Assembly (NCBI GenBank): GCA_940671915.1
Contig: CALNVZ010003429.1
Location: 29,177,247-29,241,246 of the forward strand
DNA length: 64,000 nucleotides
Direction: 5' to 3'
From: Paracentrotus lividus
Taxonomy: Eukaryota > Echinodermata > Echinoidea > Camarodonta > Echinidae
Part shown: positions 48,182-58,581 of the stretch, in pieces
Position numbering within the stretch: the stretch's first letter is position 1
How the letters are laid out: every line of letters begins with the position of its first letter
Made by a program: the position numbers and the translations under genes
The notes under the pieces: model-generated
What the model saw: the letters and a program-made list of their open reading frames with translations, nothing else
Databases searched by the model: none
What the model was told of the DNA's origin: nothing

Positions 48182-48625
48182 ATACACGTACAACAGCCAA
48201 TGGGCAATTCTTTTTTTATTTAAATTTTGAAAGAAATGGGTGAAGAGAATCATAGTTGACGTAGCTCAAATCAAAGTTCCCCAGATCTATCCTCCCTTTT
48301 TTTGTTGTACTTTTTGTTGTATTTTTTGTATTTTTTTGGTTGAGAATCTGTTTATCTGACGGTCAATCGGATCGGGTCCGCACTAGCCACTAACCCGTCT
48401 CTGTGGTCTAATGGTTAAGGCACCCGCGTTCAAAGCTGGAGGCCCGGGTTCGATTCCCGGCGGAGACATTTTTTCGGTCTCACAAAAAAAAAGTTATCTA
48501 AAAAAAGGGAGGATAGCTCTGGGGAACTTTGACTTGAGCTACGTCAACTTATTCTCTTCACCCATTTCTTTAAAAATTTAAATAAAAAAGAGTTGCCTAT
48601 TGGCTGTTGTACGTGTATTCCTTTA
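48182..48625. repeat. Inverted repeat enclosing tRNA-like gene 1
   Basis: About 48182-48300 is the inverse of 48488-48622: TACACGTACAACAGCCAAT, GAAATGGGTGAAGAGAAT, GACGTAGCTCAA, TTCCCCAGA. tRNA 1 and its upstream text form the loop. Confidence 0.8.
48397..48468 (+). tRNA. tRNA-like gene 1, anticodon UCA by position
   Basis: The acceptor stem GTCTCTG pairs with CGGAGAC. The D stem is GTCT/AGGC with GG in the loop. The T arm is CCGGG-TTCGATT-CCCGG. Box A TGGTCTAATGG and box B GGTTCGATTCC are good. A T6 run (48469-48474) follows as a Pol III stop. The anticodon stem CCCGC/GCTGG has one mismatch; the loop is GTTCAAA, so position 34-36 is UCA, which would read UGA. There is no long variable arm, so it is not a selenocysteine tRNA. 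It may be a repeat-derived pseudo-tRNA. Confidence 0.7.
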
Positions 48626-48806
48626 CACTTGCATAAATTGTTTTATAAATGTACTGTATCTTAGCAACCGCTTAGATCAAACTGAGGCATGACGACTTGT
48701 CATTGTTCAAAAACTCATCTACCCCCGACAAAGAAAACAATTGGCGAGGTTGAGAATCTGTTTATCTGACGGTCAATCGGATCGGGTCCGCCCTAGCCAC
48801 TAACCG

Positions 48807-48878
48807 GTCTCTGTGGTCTAATGGTTAAGGCACCGGCGTTCAAAGGTGGCGGCCCGGGTTCGATTCCCGGCGGAGACA
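48807..48878 (+). tRNA. tRNA-like gene 2, anticodon UCA by position
   Basis: Same acceptor, D and T arms as gene 1, and T6 at 48879-48884. The anticodon stem CCGGC/GGTGG has one mismatch and a G-T, weaker than gene 1. The upstream 50 bp (GTTGAGAATCTGTTTATCTG...) and the downstream GGATAGCTCTGGGGAACTTT are shared with gene 1, so the unit of about 410 bp was duplicated. Confidence 0.65.
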
Positions 48879-48983
48879 TTTTTTCGATCTCACCCAAACA
48901 AAAAGTTATCCAAAAAAGGAGGATAGCTCTGGGGAACTTTGATTTGAACTACGGCAACTATTATTCTCTTCAACCATTTATTT

Positions 48984-49014
<31 letters not shown>

Positions 49015-49018
<4 letters not shown>

Positions 49019-50554
49019 GCAATGGAAATACCCACATGACAAACAACCCGGGGTTGGGCACCCCCGGGGTGACCAACCCCGGGTAGACAAGGAAACTTAG
49101 TCATTTTTCGCATGTATACAGTATCATTACACAGCAGCATGATTATTTACAATAGGGCCTGCTAGTTTTCCATCGTAATCTCCATAAGCATTTGGTAGTC
49201 ATTGCCTTCATGATATCAATTTCGTCAACTACAAAAGCTGTCAAGCAAATGTAGTTTAAATGATATTCAGTTGGTTTGAATGTCGAATTCAATGTTTGAT
49301 CAAAATTCTTTCGTTTGATTGCTCTTCTCTCGTTGGTCAATACAATAATAAAAATAACACAAGGGAGGAATTTTGGTTATTGGAACAGCCGAAAAGTTGG
49401 TATAGCCTTTATCAAAGGCGATAACTTTAAGTAATATACGTCTACCATGGGTTGACAAAATGGCCCCATAGACAACCCTGGGTTGACAACAAACTAAAAT
49501 CTAATGTTAGATGTGATATTGACAGTTGGCATTGTTGTCTACCCTGGGTTGACCAAATGGCATCATAGACAACCCTGGGTTGACCAAATGGCATCATAGA
49601 CAACCCTTGGTTGACCAAATGGCATCATAAACAACCCTGGGTTGACAACAAACGAAAATCTAGAAGATGCTTGTGATAATGACAGTTGGCATTGATGTCT
49701 CCCCTGGGTTGACCAAATGGCATCATAGACCACTCTGGTTTGACAACAAACTAAAATCGTCATCCTTAGAGCAGTGTGCCATTTTTAGTTTCACGTAAGT
49801 TAATGACTAACTTTCATATGCCCCTGTTCAAGCTGTAACGGTAGATTCAGTCGATGGCTTGCTTTAAAAAAAAAAATCCAGTTCTGGAAAACTAAAGTTA
49901 GATGCAGCTACACAGCGCAGTACACCACGGCCATATTCTGCACAACACACTCAGTCAGCGAGCTCGCAAGCTCAGCTAGCTAGCTAGAACTACGGTACCG
50001 TACCGCTAGCAAAGAACCTGCGTAGCACTATCGCTGCTAGAGCGAGCATGCAACCCATCTAGCTCCTTGCTGGAATTAGTCTTCAATGTACGTATAAATA
50101 AGCGCGCAATTTCCAATCGCTACCTATAGCGCCTTTGAATAAGGCTATATCGTTTTCGAATACCCTTTTCGGCTGTTCTAATAACCGAAATTGCCCCCTA
50201 ATGCTATTTCCGTATTATATCGACCATGAAGCGAAGAGCAATCGAACATTGAATTAGACATTCAAAGCAACTGAAAAATTCATTTCAACTAAAGTTCTTG
50301 TCCTCTTGTACAGCCACATCAAATAATAGATCTATGCAGTTGATGAAATTGATATCATGAAGGTGATGACTACCAAATGCTTTTGGAGATTAAAATGGAA
50401 AACTAGCATGCCCTATTGTAATGCTACTGCATGTGTAATGCTACCTGTATATACATGAGAAAAATGACTAATATAAGTTCCCTAATCTACCCAGGGTTGG
50501 TCACCCCGGGGGTGCCCAACCCCGGGTTGTCTGTCATGTGGGTATTTCCATTGC

Positions 50555-50558
<4 letters not shown>
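49015..50558. mobile_element. 1.5 kb foldback element between TA tracts
   Basis: Starts TGCAGCAATGGAAATACCCA and ends with the inverse, with (TA)n on both sides. The outer arms share ACAACCCGGGGTTGGGCA. Further in, CTAGTTTTCCATCGTAATCT pairs with 50380-50408 and ATTTGGTAGTCAT with its inverse. The middle contains a minisatellite at 49440-49745 (CAACCCTGGGTTGACCAAAT). No transposase. The ORFs are repeat text. Confidence 0.8.
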
Positions 50559-50596
<38 letters not shown>

Positions 50597-50600
<4 letters not shown>

Positions 50601-51449
50601 GAGTGAGTCACAAAAAAAAATTACACCTAGAAAAATGTCAATAAAAAGAAAGCCAATTTATAAACCCTAAATTATTTTACATAGTCTGAAAGAATAACTC
50701 CTCCCGCATCTTCTGGTACCTTTTTGGTGTGATATGTCTTTACGCTTGGAAGAACACGACGCATTGTTTGCGAACGTGCAAATTTCGAATTGTGCCAGGG
50801 TGAGGATGAAATTGAAACAACAAAAGCTGACAAAAAAAGCGACTCCATCATGAATTAAATAGCATAACTTTTTAACGAAAACGTCTTCCGCTTAATAACT
50901 TGGCGGGGGTGTTGTTACACATATTGACTACTTTTTGTATGAAAATGAGATAAATCTGTAGAGTCAGGCATGAGTGAGCACACGTCAAAGACAGAATAAT
51001 CTCCTTTCAAAAGTATTAGGAGACCTTTTTAGGTCTGCCGGTGCCAATTTACTTTTTGATGTGTACTCATTCGTGAATTACTTGACTAGTCAATCTAATT
51101 TTCAAACAAAATGTAGTCAATATGTGTAAAAACACCCCTGCCAAGTTATTAAGCGGAAGACATTTCCGTTAAAAAGTTATGCTATTTTATTCATGATGAA
51201 GTTGCTTTTTTGTCAGCTTTTGTTGTTTCAATTTCATCCCCAACTCTGGCACAATTCGAAATTTGCATGTTCGCAAACAATGCGTCTTGTTCATCCAAGC
51301 GTAAAAACATACCACACAAAGATGGTACCAAAAGATGCGGGAGGAGTTATTCTTTCAGAATATGTAAAATAATAATTTAGGGTTTATAAATTGGTTTTCT
51401 TTTTATTGACATTTTTCTAGGTGTAACGTTTTTTTGGACTCACTTGGTA
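50597..51449. mobile_element. Foldback element, first of an adjacent pair
   Basis: Starts TACCGAGTGAGTCACAAAAA and ends with the inverse, TGGACTCACTTGGTA. The arms match over about 400 bp: CACCTAGAAAAATGTCAATA, CTCCTCCCGCATCTTCTGGT, CGCATTGTTTGCGAACGTGC. Confidence 0.85.
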
Positions 51450-51451
51450 TA

Positions 51452-52298
51452 TACCGAGTGAGTCAAAAAAAACTTTACACCTAGAAAAATGTCAATAAAA
51501 AGAAAACCCATTTATGAACCCTAAATTATTGTACATGTTCTGAAAGAGTAACTCCTCCCGCATCTTCTTGTACCATTTTTGTGTGGTATGTCTTTACGCT
51601 TGGATGAACACGACGCATTGTTTGCGAACATGCAAATTTCGAATTGTGCCAGGTTGGGGATGAAATTCAAACAACAAAAGCTGACAAAAAAGGCAACTCC
51701 ATCATGAATAAAATATCATAACTTTTTAACGAAAAAGTTTTCCGCTTAATAACTTGGCAGGGGTCTTGTTACACATATTGAATACATTTTGTAGGAAAAT
51801 TAGATCGACTCGTCAAGTAATGCACGAATGAGTACTCATCAAAGAGTAAATTGCAACTGACGGACCTAAAAGGCCTCCTAGTACTTTTGAAAAGGGATTA
51901 TTTTGTCTTTGACGTGTGCTCACTCATGCCTGACTCTACAGATTTATCTCATTTTCATACAAAATGTAGTCAATATGTGTAACAAGACTCCTGCCAAGTT
52001 GTTAAGCGGAAAACTTTTTCGTTAAAAAGTTATGCTATTTTATTCATAATGGAGTTGCTTTTTTGTCAGCTTTTGTTGTTTGAATTTCATCCCCAACCTG
52101 GCACAATTCGAAATTTGCATTTTCGCAAACAATGCGTCTTGTTCATCCAAGCGTAAAGACATACCACACACAAATGGTACCAGAAGATGCGGGAGGAGTT
52201 ACTCTTTCATAATATGTAAAATAATTTAGGGTTCATAAATTGGTTTTGTTTTTATTGACATTTTTCTAGGTGTAAAGTTTTTTTTGACTCACTCGGTA
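51452..52298. mobile_element. Foldback element, second of an adjacent pair
   Basis: Same family and ends (TACCGAGTGAGTCAAAAAAA; TTGACTCACTCGGTA). Only two bases (TA) separate it from the first copy, so one may have inserted at the terminal TA of the other. Confidence 0.85.
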
Positions 52299-52322
52299 TA
52301 TATATATAGGCGTACCTTTCTG

Positions 52323-52368
52323 TTTTTTGCTACCACTGGTTTCACGCTAGTGCGATCTTCAGGCAGAC
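52323..52368 (-). ncRNA. Hammerhead ribozyme motif, stem I decayed
   Basis: Minus strand: GTCTGC, CTGAAGA, then TCGC-ACTA-GCGT (stem II), GAAA, CC-AGT-GG, TA. The 3' strand of stem I is GCAAAA, which no longer pairs with GTCTGC. It is sense-oriented to the Penelope-like frame. Confidence 0.6.
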
Positions 52369-52439
52369 TGATTCAGATTGGTGCCTGAATGCTTTGCTGG
52401 ACCAGTTTCACGGTTGGGTGGTTTTGGGGAAGGTCTTTT

Positions 52440-53134
52440 TCTGTGCCTGCATTTAGAGACTATTTCAGTTTTTTGTTTATGGCATCTTTGCTGGTAATGG
52501 TATTTTTTGTCGAGGCAGAGGTTGAAGGTCCCACTTCTTCGAAGATTTGCTTTGGATCTTTTTGCTATTTCCCAATTGAGCTGATACTTGGTGGTGGATT
52601 CCTTGGGTTTCCATATATCTTTTGAAAGTTGTGTTTCCTTCCGATATTTTTTTGTGTTTGAATGATTTGACGTGGTTTCTATGTCTTTCTTTGAATGTTC
52701 CTCCTGCGAGCCCATAGTAGCATTTGGATTCGTTGCCATAGGATATTGATGCTTTATATACAAGGGCCTTTTCTATGCATTTTCCTTGTAGGGGGCAGGT
52801 TAGTTTTTGTCGGCAATTTCATTTCTGTTTTAGGTCATTTCCGGTTCCTACAGCTTGGTTGATCATTTTTTTTTTTTTTGGTTGTGTGATTTGATGATTG
52901 CATCCATGATTTTTTCATACAGCTATAACTAACTTTTACGGTGTTTTTGTTGAATATCTTGTTCAACTTGTGGCCCCTTGGGAAGTACATTTTGACTAAA
53001 CCCAGAAATTTTGCGGCTACATTTGTTTTGACTTCCGCGTTGTAGGAAGGGTTGAACCATGTTATTTGTCTACTTCTGTTCTTTCTTCTTCTTGGTCCTT
53101 GGTTTCCGGTTCCTTGATTTTCGTAGTCCAGCAC
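52440..53134 (-). pseudogene. Penelope-like protein: RT end, Cys linker, GIY-YIG endonuclease
   Basis: In order on the minus strand: RQITWFNPSYNAEVKTNVAA, then PRGHKLNKIFNKNTVKVSYS and CM, the end of Penelope RT. A linker follows with CPLQGKC in another frame (near 52800). Then comes a GIY-YIG-like core, ALVYKASISYG, CYYGLAGGTFKERHRNH, whose Arg and His fit the catalytic helix. After a frameshift near 52625 the tail reads TTKYQLNWEIAKRSKANLRR, SGTFNLCLDKKYH. This family nicks target DNA for retrotransposition. A stop and at least two frameshifts inactivate it. Confidence 0.8.
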
Positions 53135-53159
53135 AGCATTCAGACAATAATCTAATTAA

Positions 53160-53203
53160 GTCTGCCTGAAGATCACACCAGCGTGAAACCAGTGGTAGCA
53201 GAC
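53160..53203 (+). ncRNA. Hammerhead ribozyme, core complete
   Basis: Stem I GUCUGC/GCAGAC (6 bp). Core box CUGAAGA fits CUGANGA. Stem II UCAC-ACCA-GCGU has one A-C mismatch and a U-U next to the core. GAAA is complete. Stem III is a short ACC-AGU-GGU, followed by A17, giving a GUA cleavage triplet. Very short stem III is known in Penelope-associated hammerheads. This copy is on the strand opposite to the coding remnant, because the termini are inverted. Confidence 0.7.
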
Positions 53204-53320
53204 AACAAAAAGGTACGCCTATAATGCTTTGCCTTAATGGCATCGAGCACTTTTTTTAAGGAAACCCTCAACTGATTTCACATAATTGGATATATATATA
53301 AATACATATATAATTATATA

Positions 53321-53753
53321 TAGTGCGTCCCGAAAAGAACTATACACTTTTGACAAGGCTACCAAATTAAAAATACGTGATTCTTGGGGGAAAAAAGTTG
53401 AGATGTATATAAAGCCCATATCCTCAACTATCATTATGAGACAAAAACATCCGAAAATAACGCACTCTTCAGTGAGCAATGCCCACTTTTATGAAGGACA
53501 CAAAAAATAGCCTGAGCAGAATTCGCTATTCATTTATGACCTTTGTATGGCACACCAGTAGGGATTTAACTAATAATGGAATAAATCGGCCAACAAAGAC
53601 ACAAATAAACTGAAGTCAAAGCAGAAATCAATAACATAAGAACAAAACGGTGAAAAATTACATTTTTCACAATACTGATTGTTTATTTCTGACTTTTGAT
53701 ATATCTTTTGATCTGTTAGCTTTTTGTATCATAATGCTATTGATGGTATTATC

Positions 53754-53806
<53 letters not shown>

Positions 53807-53861
53807 ATATATATATAAACCTTTCTCCAATAAATCATGTATTTTTTCGGGATGCACTGTA
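53321..53861. mobile_element. Mariner-like MITE
   Basis: AGTGCGTCCCGAAAA at the left and TTTTTTCGGGATGCACT at the right are inverses with small changes. The left flank is TATA and the right is GTA. (TA)n at 53756-53800 inside. No transposase. Confidence 0.7.
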
Positions 53862-54329
53862 GTACACAAAATACTTACAAAAACAATAGACTCCCCAAGT
53901 CAGAGAAGGCCCCTGCGTCGATCGAGCTTATAGTGTTGTTTTGAAGGTATCTATCAATGGTGAAGGCAACATACAATTAATGAGAAGACATATATATAAC
54001 TATTTAATATTTAAAAAAGGAAATAATGAAAAAATGAATGGGTGTCATTGGGTCAACCTACGTCACGAAAATTCTTTATAAACCAATTCATTTCGCTCTA
54101 TTATTCAAAAAGGGAATTGCCAAGGTTGTTTGTTTTTGTCAATCATTTCACTGCATTGTCCCATTTATGATTTACACTTGTATCATAGCTTATAAAGTTT
54201 GGATCAAACCAAGGCACGACGGCTTCTCATTGTCCATTAATTCATCTGCACCAAACAAAAAGAATTTCACGAAGGTTGTAGAAATTGTCTATCAGTCAAC
54301 TGAGCTCGGTCACGCCTAGCTGCTAGTCC
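53862..54329. other. Upstream part of tRNA unit 3, no other gene
   Basis: 54200-54325 (GCACGACGGCTTCTCATTGT, TTCATCTGCACCAAACAAA) corresponds to 48690-48805 upstream of tRNA gene 2. The 54038-54319 ORF has no recognisable domain. Confidence 0.6.
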
Positions 54330-54401
54330 GCCTCTGTGGTCTATCGGTTAAGGCATTGCAATTCAAATGCAGTAACCCGGGTTCGACTCCCGGCGGAGGC
54401 A
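54330..54401 (+). tRNA. tRNA-like gene 3, anticodon UCA by position
   Basis: The best folded of the three: acceptor GCCTCTG/CGGAGGC; D stem GTCT/AGGC; anticodon stem TTGCA/TGCAG with only one G-T; loop ATTCAAA, giving UCA; T arm CCGGG-TTCGACT-CCCGG; box B GGTTCGACTCC; T5 at 54403-54407. Six kilobases from genes 1 and 2 but with related flanks, so it is a dispersed or expanded unit. Confidence 0.75.
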
Positions 54402-54552
54402 ATTTTTGCAACCTGTAATTCAAAATGGACGACAGCTCTGGGGGTCATTGGGTAAGGCTACGTCAAAAAAATTCTCTATAAGGGCTATTTCACGTTAAGT
54501 GTACAATTCTAAAAAACTGATAAAAAAAAAGGTTTTCCTCTTTTTGGTATCT

Positions 54553-55012
54553 TTTAAAGGTAGTATCAGCCTTTTTCACAAATTGTGAAAACTAATGCAA
54601 CTTGGCATAACTGTAGAATATGATCGACCTATACTGTCTCTTCAATCTTACTGTCATAGGTTGCCTAGATCAGTAATACGAAACGAAAATCTGACTACCA
54701 ACCTTGACCAGCTCTCCATCAACATCGTTGATATTACAGCGCGTGCGGCACGGACCGCACACAGCAATATACACACGGCGCATCAGCGTGCATTATTCTC
54801 TGCGCTAACGGTCAGCGGTTCGCACCGTACGGTATATTTTTCGAGGTTCGAAAAAATAGGAATGAATTTTGATAATCGCAATATAATGACAAACATACAC
54901 ATTTGAGCTTAATCATGTTGTGGGAAGATATAGCCATTGGTATACTACTATATCCTCTCGAAAACTAGAAATTTAATATTTTTGCCTGCAAAAGGCTGAC
55001 ACTACCTTTAAA
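54553..55012 (+). mobile_element. TIR element with TTTAAAGGTAGTATCAGCC end
   Basis: TTTAAAGGTAGTATCAGCCT at the left, and the inverse (AAAGGCTGACACTACCTTTAAA) at the right. About 460 bp. A second copy begins at 63843. Confidence 0.85.
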
Positions 55013-56048
55013 CCAGGGTGTTTAAACAATTTCTATATCATGTTTGCCGTTCTAATTAACGGACCTCATCAACAGCAACCTACAGTTCCATTTTTGTAAC
55101 ACGGAAAAATCCTTTCTGATATTATCAGCATTTTTGTCCATTTTTAATGGAAAGGGATTCTCATTTCATAGTTTTGATTAAGTTCACTGATATCATACAT
55201 TAATATCTTGAAAGTTGTGTGAAATGTTAATGTTTTAGTTTAGTATGTAACATCATGAATCTTATTTGGCCAAATTTGGCCAAGAAATGTGGAAGTGATG
55301 AATATTTTTTAAAACATATCTTTTCCGTTAAAGTTAAAACAAAATAAAAAACAGGTCCTCTCCATAACACTGAGGTCAGCAGCAGTGAGATAAAATGCTA
55401 CATATGGGCCCAAACTCAGTTTAAATAATCTTAAGTATGTGTGAATATGAGCACATGTCACAAATCAATGGACACAATATGTGACATATATTTCATTGCT
55501 TGGTGATTTGGATGACTTTATTTTCCGTTAAAAGTGTGTCCTCTCCATAACAGGTATTTTCTTCATATTTTGAAGCATTGAGGATTGCACTATCTATGGC
55601 ACTGATATACAATAAAAGAATACCTTCATTTAATATTATGAAATGTGATTTTCCATCTAAAAATATATAGATGGTCAGTAACTCACATTAATGCAATGTT
55701 ACACTGAATGCCCTCTCCATAACAGGGTAACCTATTTTTTAAACAATGTACACAAACAATTATGTTTAAAGTATAATCACCTCCTTCATGTATGGAGTAT
55801 TTGATAATGTTGTTCCACTCAAAATTAGAATTCATTAGATATCATTTCAACAGCAATAATAATAATTTTTTTATTTATTTTCATTAATTCATTTATGTGA
55901 TTGGATAATTTCTGAATGCAAACACAGAAATATTCTCACAACATAGTTTGATATTAAATTAATTTTAAAGGAATATTATTTGTAAGTGTGTAACTAACTA
56001 AATATACTGATCGTTGCAATCATTCACCACGTGGAAGCAATATTATGT
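55013..56048. other. Intergenic with recurring CTCTCCATAACA
   Basis: GTCCTCTCCATAACA or CCTCTCCATAACAGG occurs near 55355, 55537 and 55710, spaced by roughly 170-185 bp, with little else conserved. No gene. Confidence 0.5.
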
Positions 56049-56139
56049 ATGCCAGGCGCGGAACAGGTGGGGGGGGGGGGGGCACGGGCCGCCCCCCCTA
56101 GCCCCCCCCCCCCCAAAAAAAAAAAAAAAAAAAAAAAAA
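56049..56139. repeat. Poly-G/C/A tracts after a CAGGCGCGGA end
   Basis: CAGGCGCGGAACAGG (56052 on) followed by G, C and A runs. It resembles the CAGGCG element ends at 10.6 and 11.74 kb. Confidence 0.7.
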
Positions 56140-56169
56140 GCGAGGCAAAAATAGACGAGCGGGCCGATT

Positions 56170-57890
56170 GACCTCAAACCTTACCTATAGGCGAATTCTT
56201 TGAAAAGCGAACCTTTTTGGATTTGTTTTTGTTTTTGTTGTGTTTTTTTTTTTTTAAGCTGCACATTCATATAGAGCATTGTCTAAAGTTTCATGAATGC
56301 ATTTTTTATCTTAATTTTACAAAATTTTCATGCTCATTTGCATAAATTAACATGCAAAAAATTTTAATACAAAAAAGGTACGTAAAATATTATTTGTTTG
56401 ACCCTGACTTGATTGTATATGCTGGTCTCCTCACTTTGATCATTGTCATTATACCCTTTTTTAACTTCATTCCTTTAAATTTAACTGCAAAATAATGGTG
56501 TTGAATTGATTGTTTTAAGATAATTAACTAAAGAAATTAATTACCATCAAATGTCACACACGTGACCCAAAAACAAGAAAAGTTAACGCCCCCCGAAAAC
56601 CATAGTTCTATTATTATTACAATTTTTTCTCCAAAGCTATATAATGTGCCTTGCATCTCACAAAATATGAAGTCATGATAGCTTTTAATTTAGTTATTAA
56701 TTAAAGGACTCTTCCGGGCTGGAGTTTGCATTATAAGAAAAATAAAGTAAAATCGAAAAAGCACAACACTTAAAATTTCATCAAAATCGGAAAAGAAATA
56801 GCAAAGTTATGAATTGTCTTAGGTTTTGAATTTTTTAGGAAACAGTTCTTCAAATTGGTAAACTGATGATGTCTCAGTCCCCCTACTTTCTTTGTTTTTT
56901 ATTGTATGAAATACCAATTATCAAGATTTTCTGCCCCAAGGACATAAAAACACGGATTAATCCTTGTGGAATTTTCAAGGTCACAAGTGCTTTTACTTAT
57001 TTCAGTATGAGGAACACATTTTCTGTATACGCAATATATGAAAAAATGAGATAAATAGGATTTCATGTAATAGAATACACAAGAAGTAGGGGGACTGTGA
57101 CATCATCAGTTTGCTCATTTGAATATTCAAATATTCAAATGAGACAATGAGACAATTGCCAAGAACTGTTTTACAAAAAAAAATCACGACCTAAAAAATG
57201 CGTAACTTTGTTATTTTTCATCCGATTTTGATGAAATTTTATGTGTTGTGCTTGATGAATTTTACTTAATTTTACAAAACTTTTTCATTTCAGCCCGGAG
57301 TCCTCCTTTAACTTTGAAATTGGTCACACACCTGACCCACGGGTCACGTGTGTGACCAACTATGGTCATCCCTTAAAAAAGGGACCAGGCTATTCGGCCA
57401 TTCTTTGAAAAGTGAACCTTTTGGGGACAAAATAGATTTTTGATTTTTGATTTTAAGCTGCATATTCAAATAGAGCAATGTCTGAAGTTTCATGAACTGA
57501 TGTTTTTTTTTCGTGATTTTTGCAATTGTTCATGCTCATTTGCATAAATTAACATAAATGAATATTAAATGGAAAAACGGTAAATAAAATATCATTTTTT
57601 TTTAACCCTGACAGGAATGGATATGCTGACTTCCTTACTTATATTACTGTCATTATATTATTATTTACCTCTATTCCTTCTAATCTAACCCAACAAATAA
57701 TGTTGTTAAATTGATTATATTAAGATAATCAACCCTGGAAATTAATTGCCCTCAAAATGTCCCACAAGTGACTAGAAAACACAAAAAGTTTTTGCCCCGT
57801 ATTATTATTATTATTTCTCCAAAGCTAGATTTAATGTACCTTGCATCTCACTAAATATGAATCCATGACACATGTGACCCACTGGGTGGG
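56170..57890 (+). repeat. Direct repeat, ~1.2 kb apart, flanking a MITE
   Basis: 56200-56600 and 57395-57790 share TTCTTTGAAAAGYGAACCTT, TTTTAAGCTGCA, TCATGCTCATTTGCATAAAT and TTAAGATAAT. CACGTGTGTGACCAAC-type text lies nearby. Copies diverged. Confidence 0.7.
56701..57311. mobile_element. MITE with TTAAAGGA...TCCTTTAA ends
   Basis: TTAAAGGACTCTTCCGGGCT and, inverted, AGCCCGGAGTCCTCCTTTAA. The arms are extended by ATTTCATCAAAATCGGA / TCCGATTTTGATGAAATTT, and by ACTGATGATGTCTCAGTCCC / GGGGACTGTGACATCATCAG. Mostly palindromic. Confidence 0.85.
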
Positions 57891-58581
57891 GGCGGTCATA
57901 AAGGTCTGATTATTTTCACTTTCATCGGCTGAAATTAATTTATTCCAGCATTATAATGCTCGAAAATGGTTCTCCAATAATTTTTGCGGAAAAAAAAACA
58001 ATAACAAAAAGAACAAACAAACAAACAAAACAAAAGATCGAAAAACAAGGAAATACATAAGAAATTCATAAAACAATGAAATACACAAGGAATTTAGTTC
58101 GATTTCATTTTTTTTTTCGAAGTACAATTGTTAGGAATCCTATAAAATTATACAAACACAAAATTAGCATTCCAGAAGCTGTAGTTTGTCAATTAGAACA
58201 CAAATTATGACTTCATGCAATGCATAAATTAGCATAATTAATTCATATAAAATAAATTATTATTATTATGGGAAAATGAACAGTGCTTTCTTGTAGTTTA
58301 CATCACACACTACCATCGTGCAAATTTTCGGCGCGCTCGCGCGATCAACAGCCGAGATATAATAGGGGGCATCATGCCCCCCCCCTCCCTCCCCGCCCCT
58401 CCCCAAGTCTTGACAGCTACCAAAACACCCCATTGACTGACTAGGGTTGAGTTCATAAAAGTTTTACCACAGTGGATATAATTGCACAAAATGTACATTT
58501 ACTGCATATTATATATAATATATTCATTTTTATGTACAGTTTGCTATAGGGCACACACGTGACCCACCAGAATGTCACACA
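57891..58581. other. Intergenic with one stray satellite core
   Basis: 58042-58065 reads AAACAAGGAAATACATAAGA and on, the B subunit end of the 37-39 kb satellite, with a second half-copy after it. There is otherwise no gene; the ORF at 58310-58498 crosses a C tract. Confidence 0.55.

Larger units (their letters stand above)
52308..53220 (-). mobile_element. Penelope-like retroelement remnant with inverted termini
   Basis: The ends are inverted over about 65 bp: AGGCGTACCTTTCTG on the left and its inverse at 53205-53220. Both carry the hammerhead motif. Between them, on the minus strand, lies the C-terminal part of a Penelope-like protein. Inverted pseudo-LTRs and hammerheads are known for this group. 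The RT catalytic core is missing. Confidence 0.8.

Noticed and set aside
48397..54401. Selenocysteine tRNA genes
   Set aside because: The UCA anticodon fits, but the long variable arm and extended acceptor of tRNA-Sec are absent and the total length is about 72.
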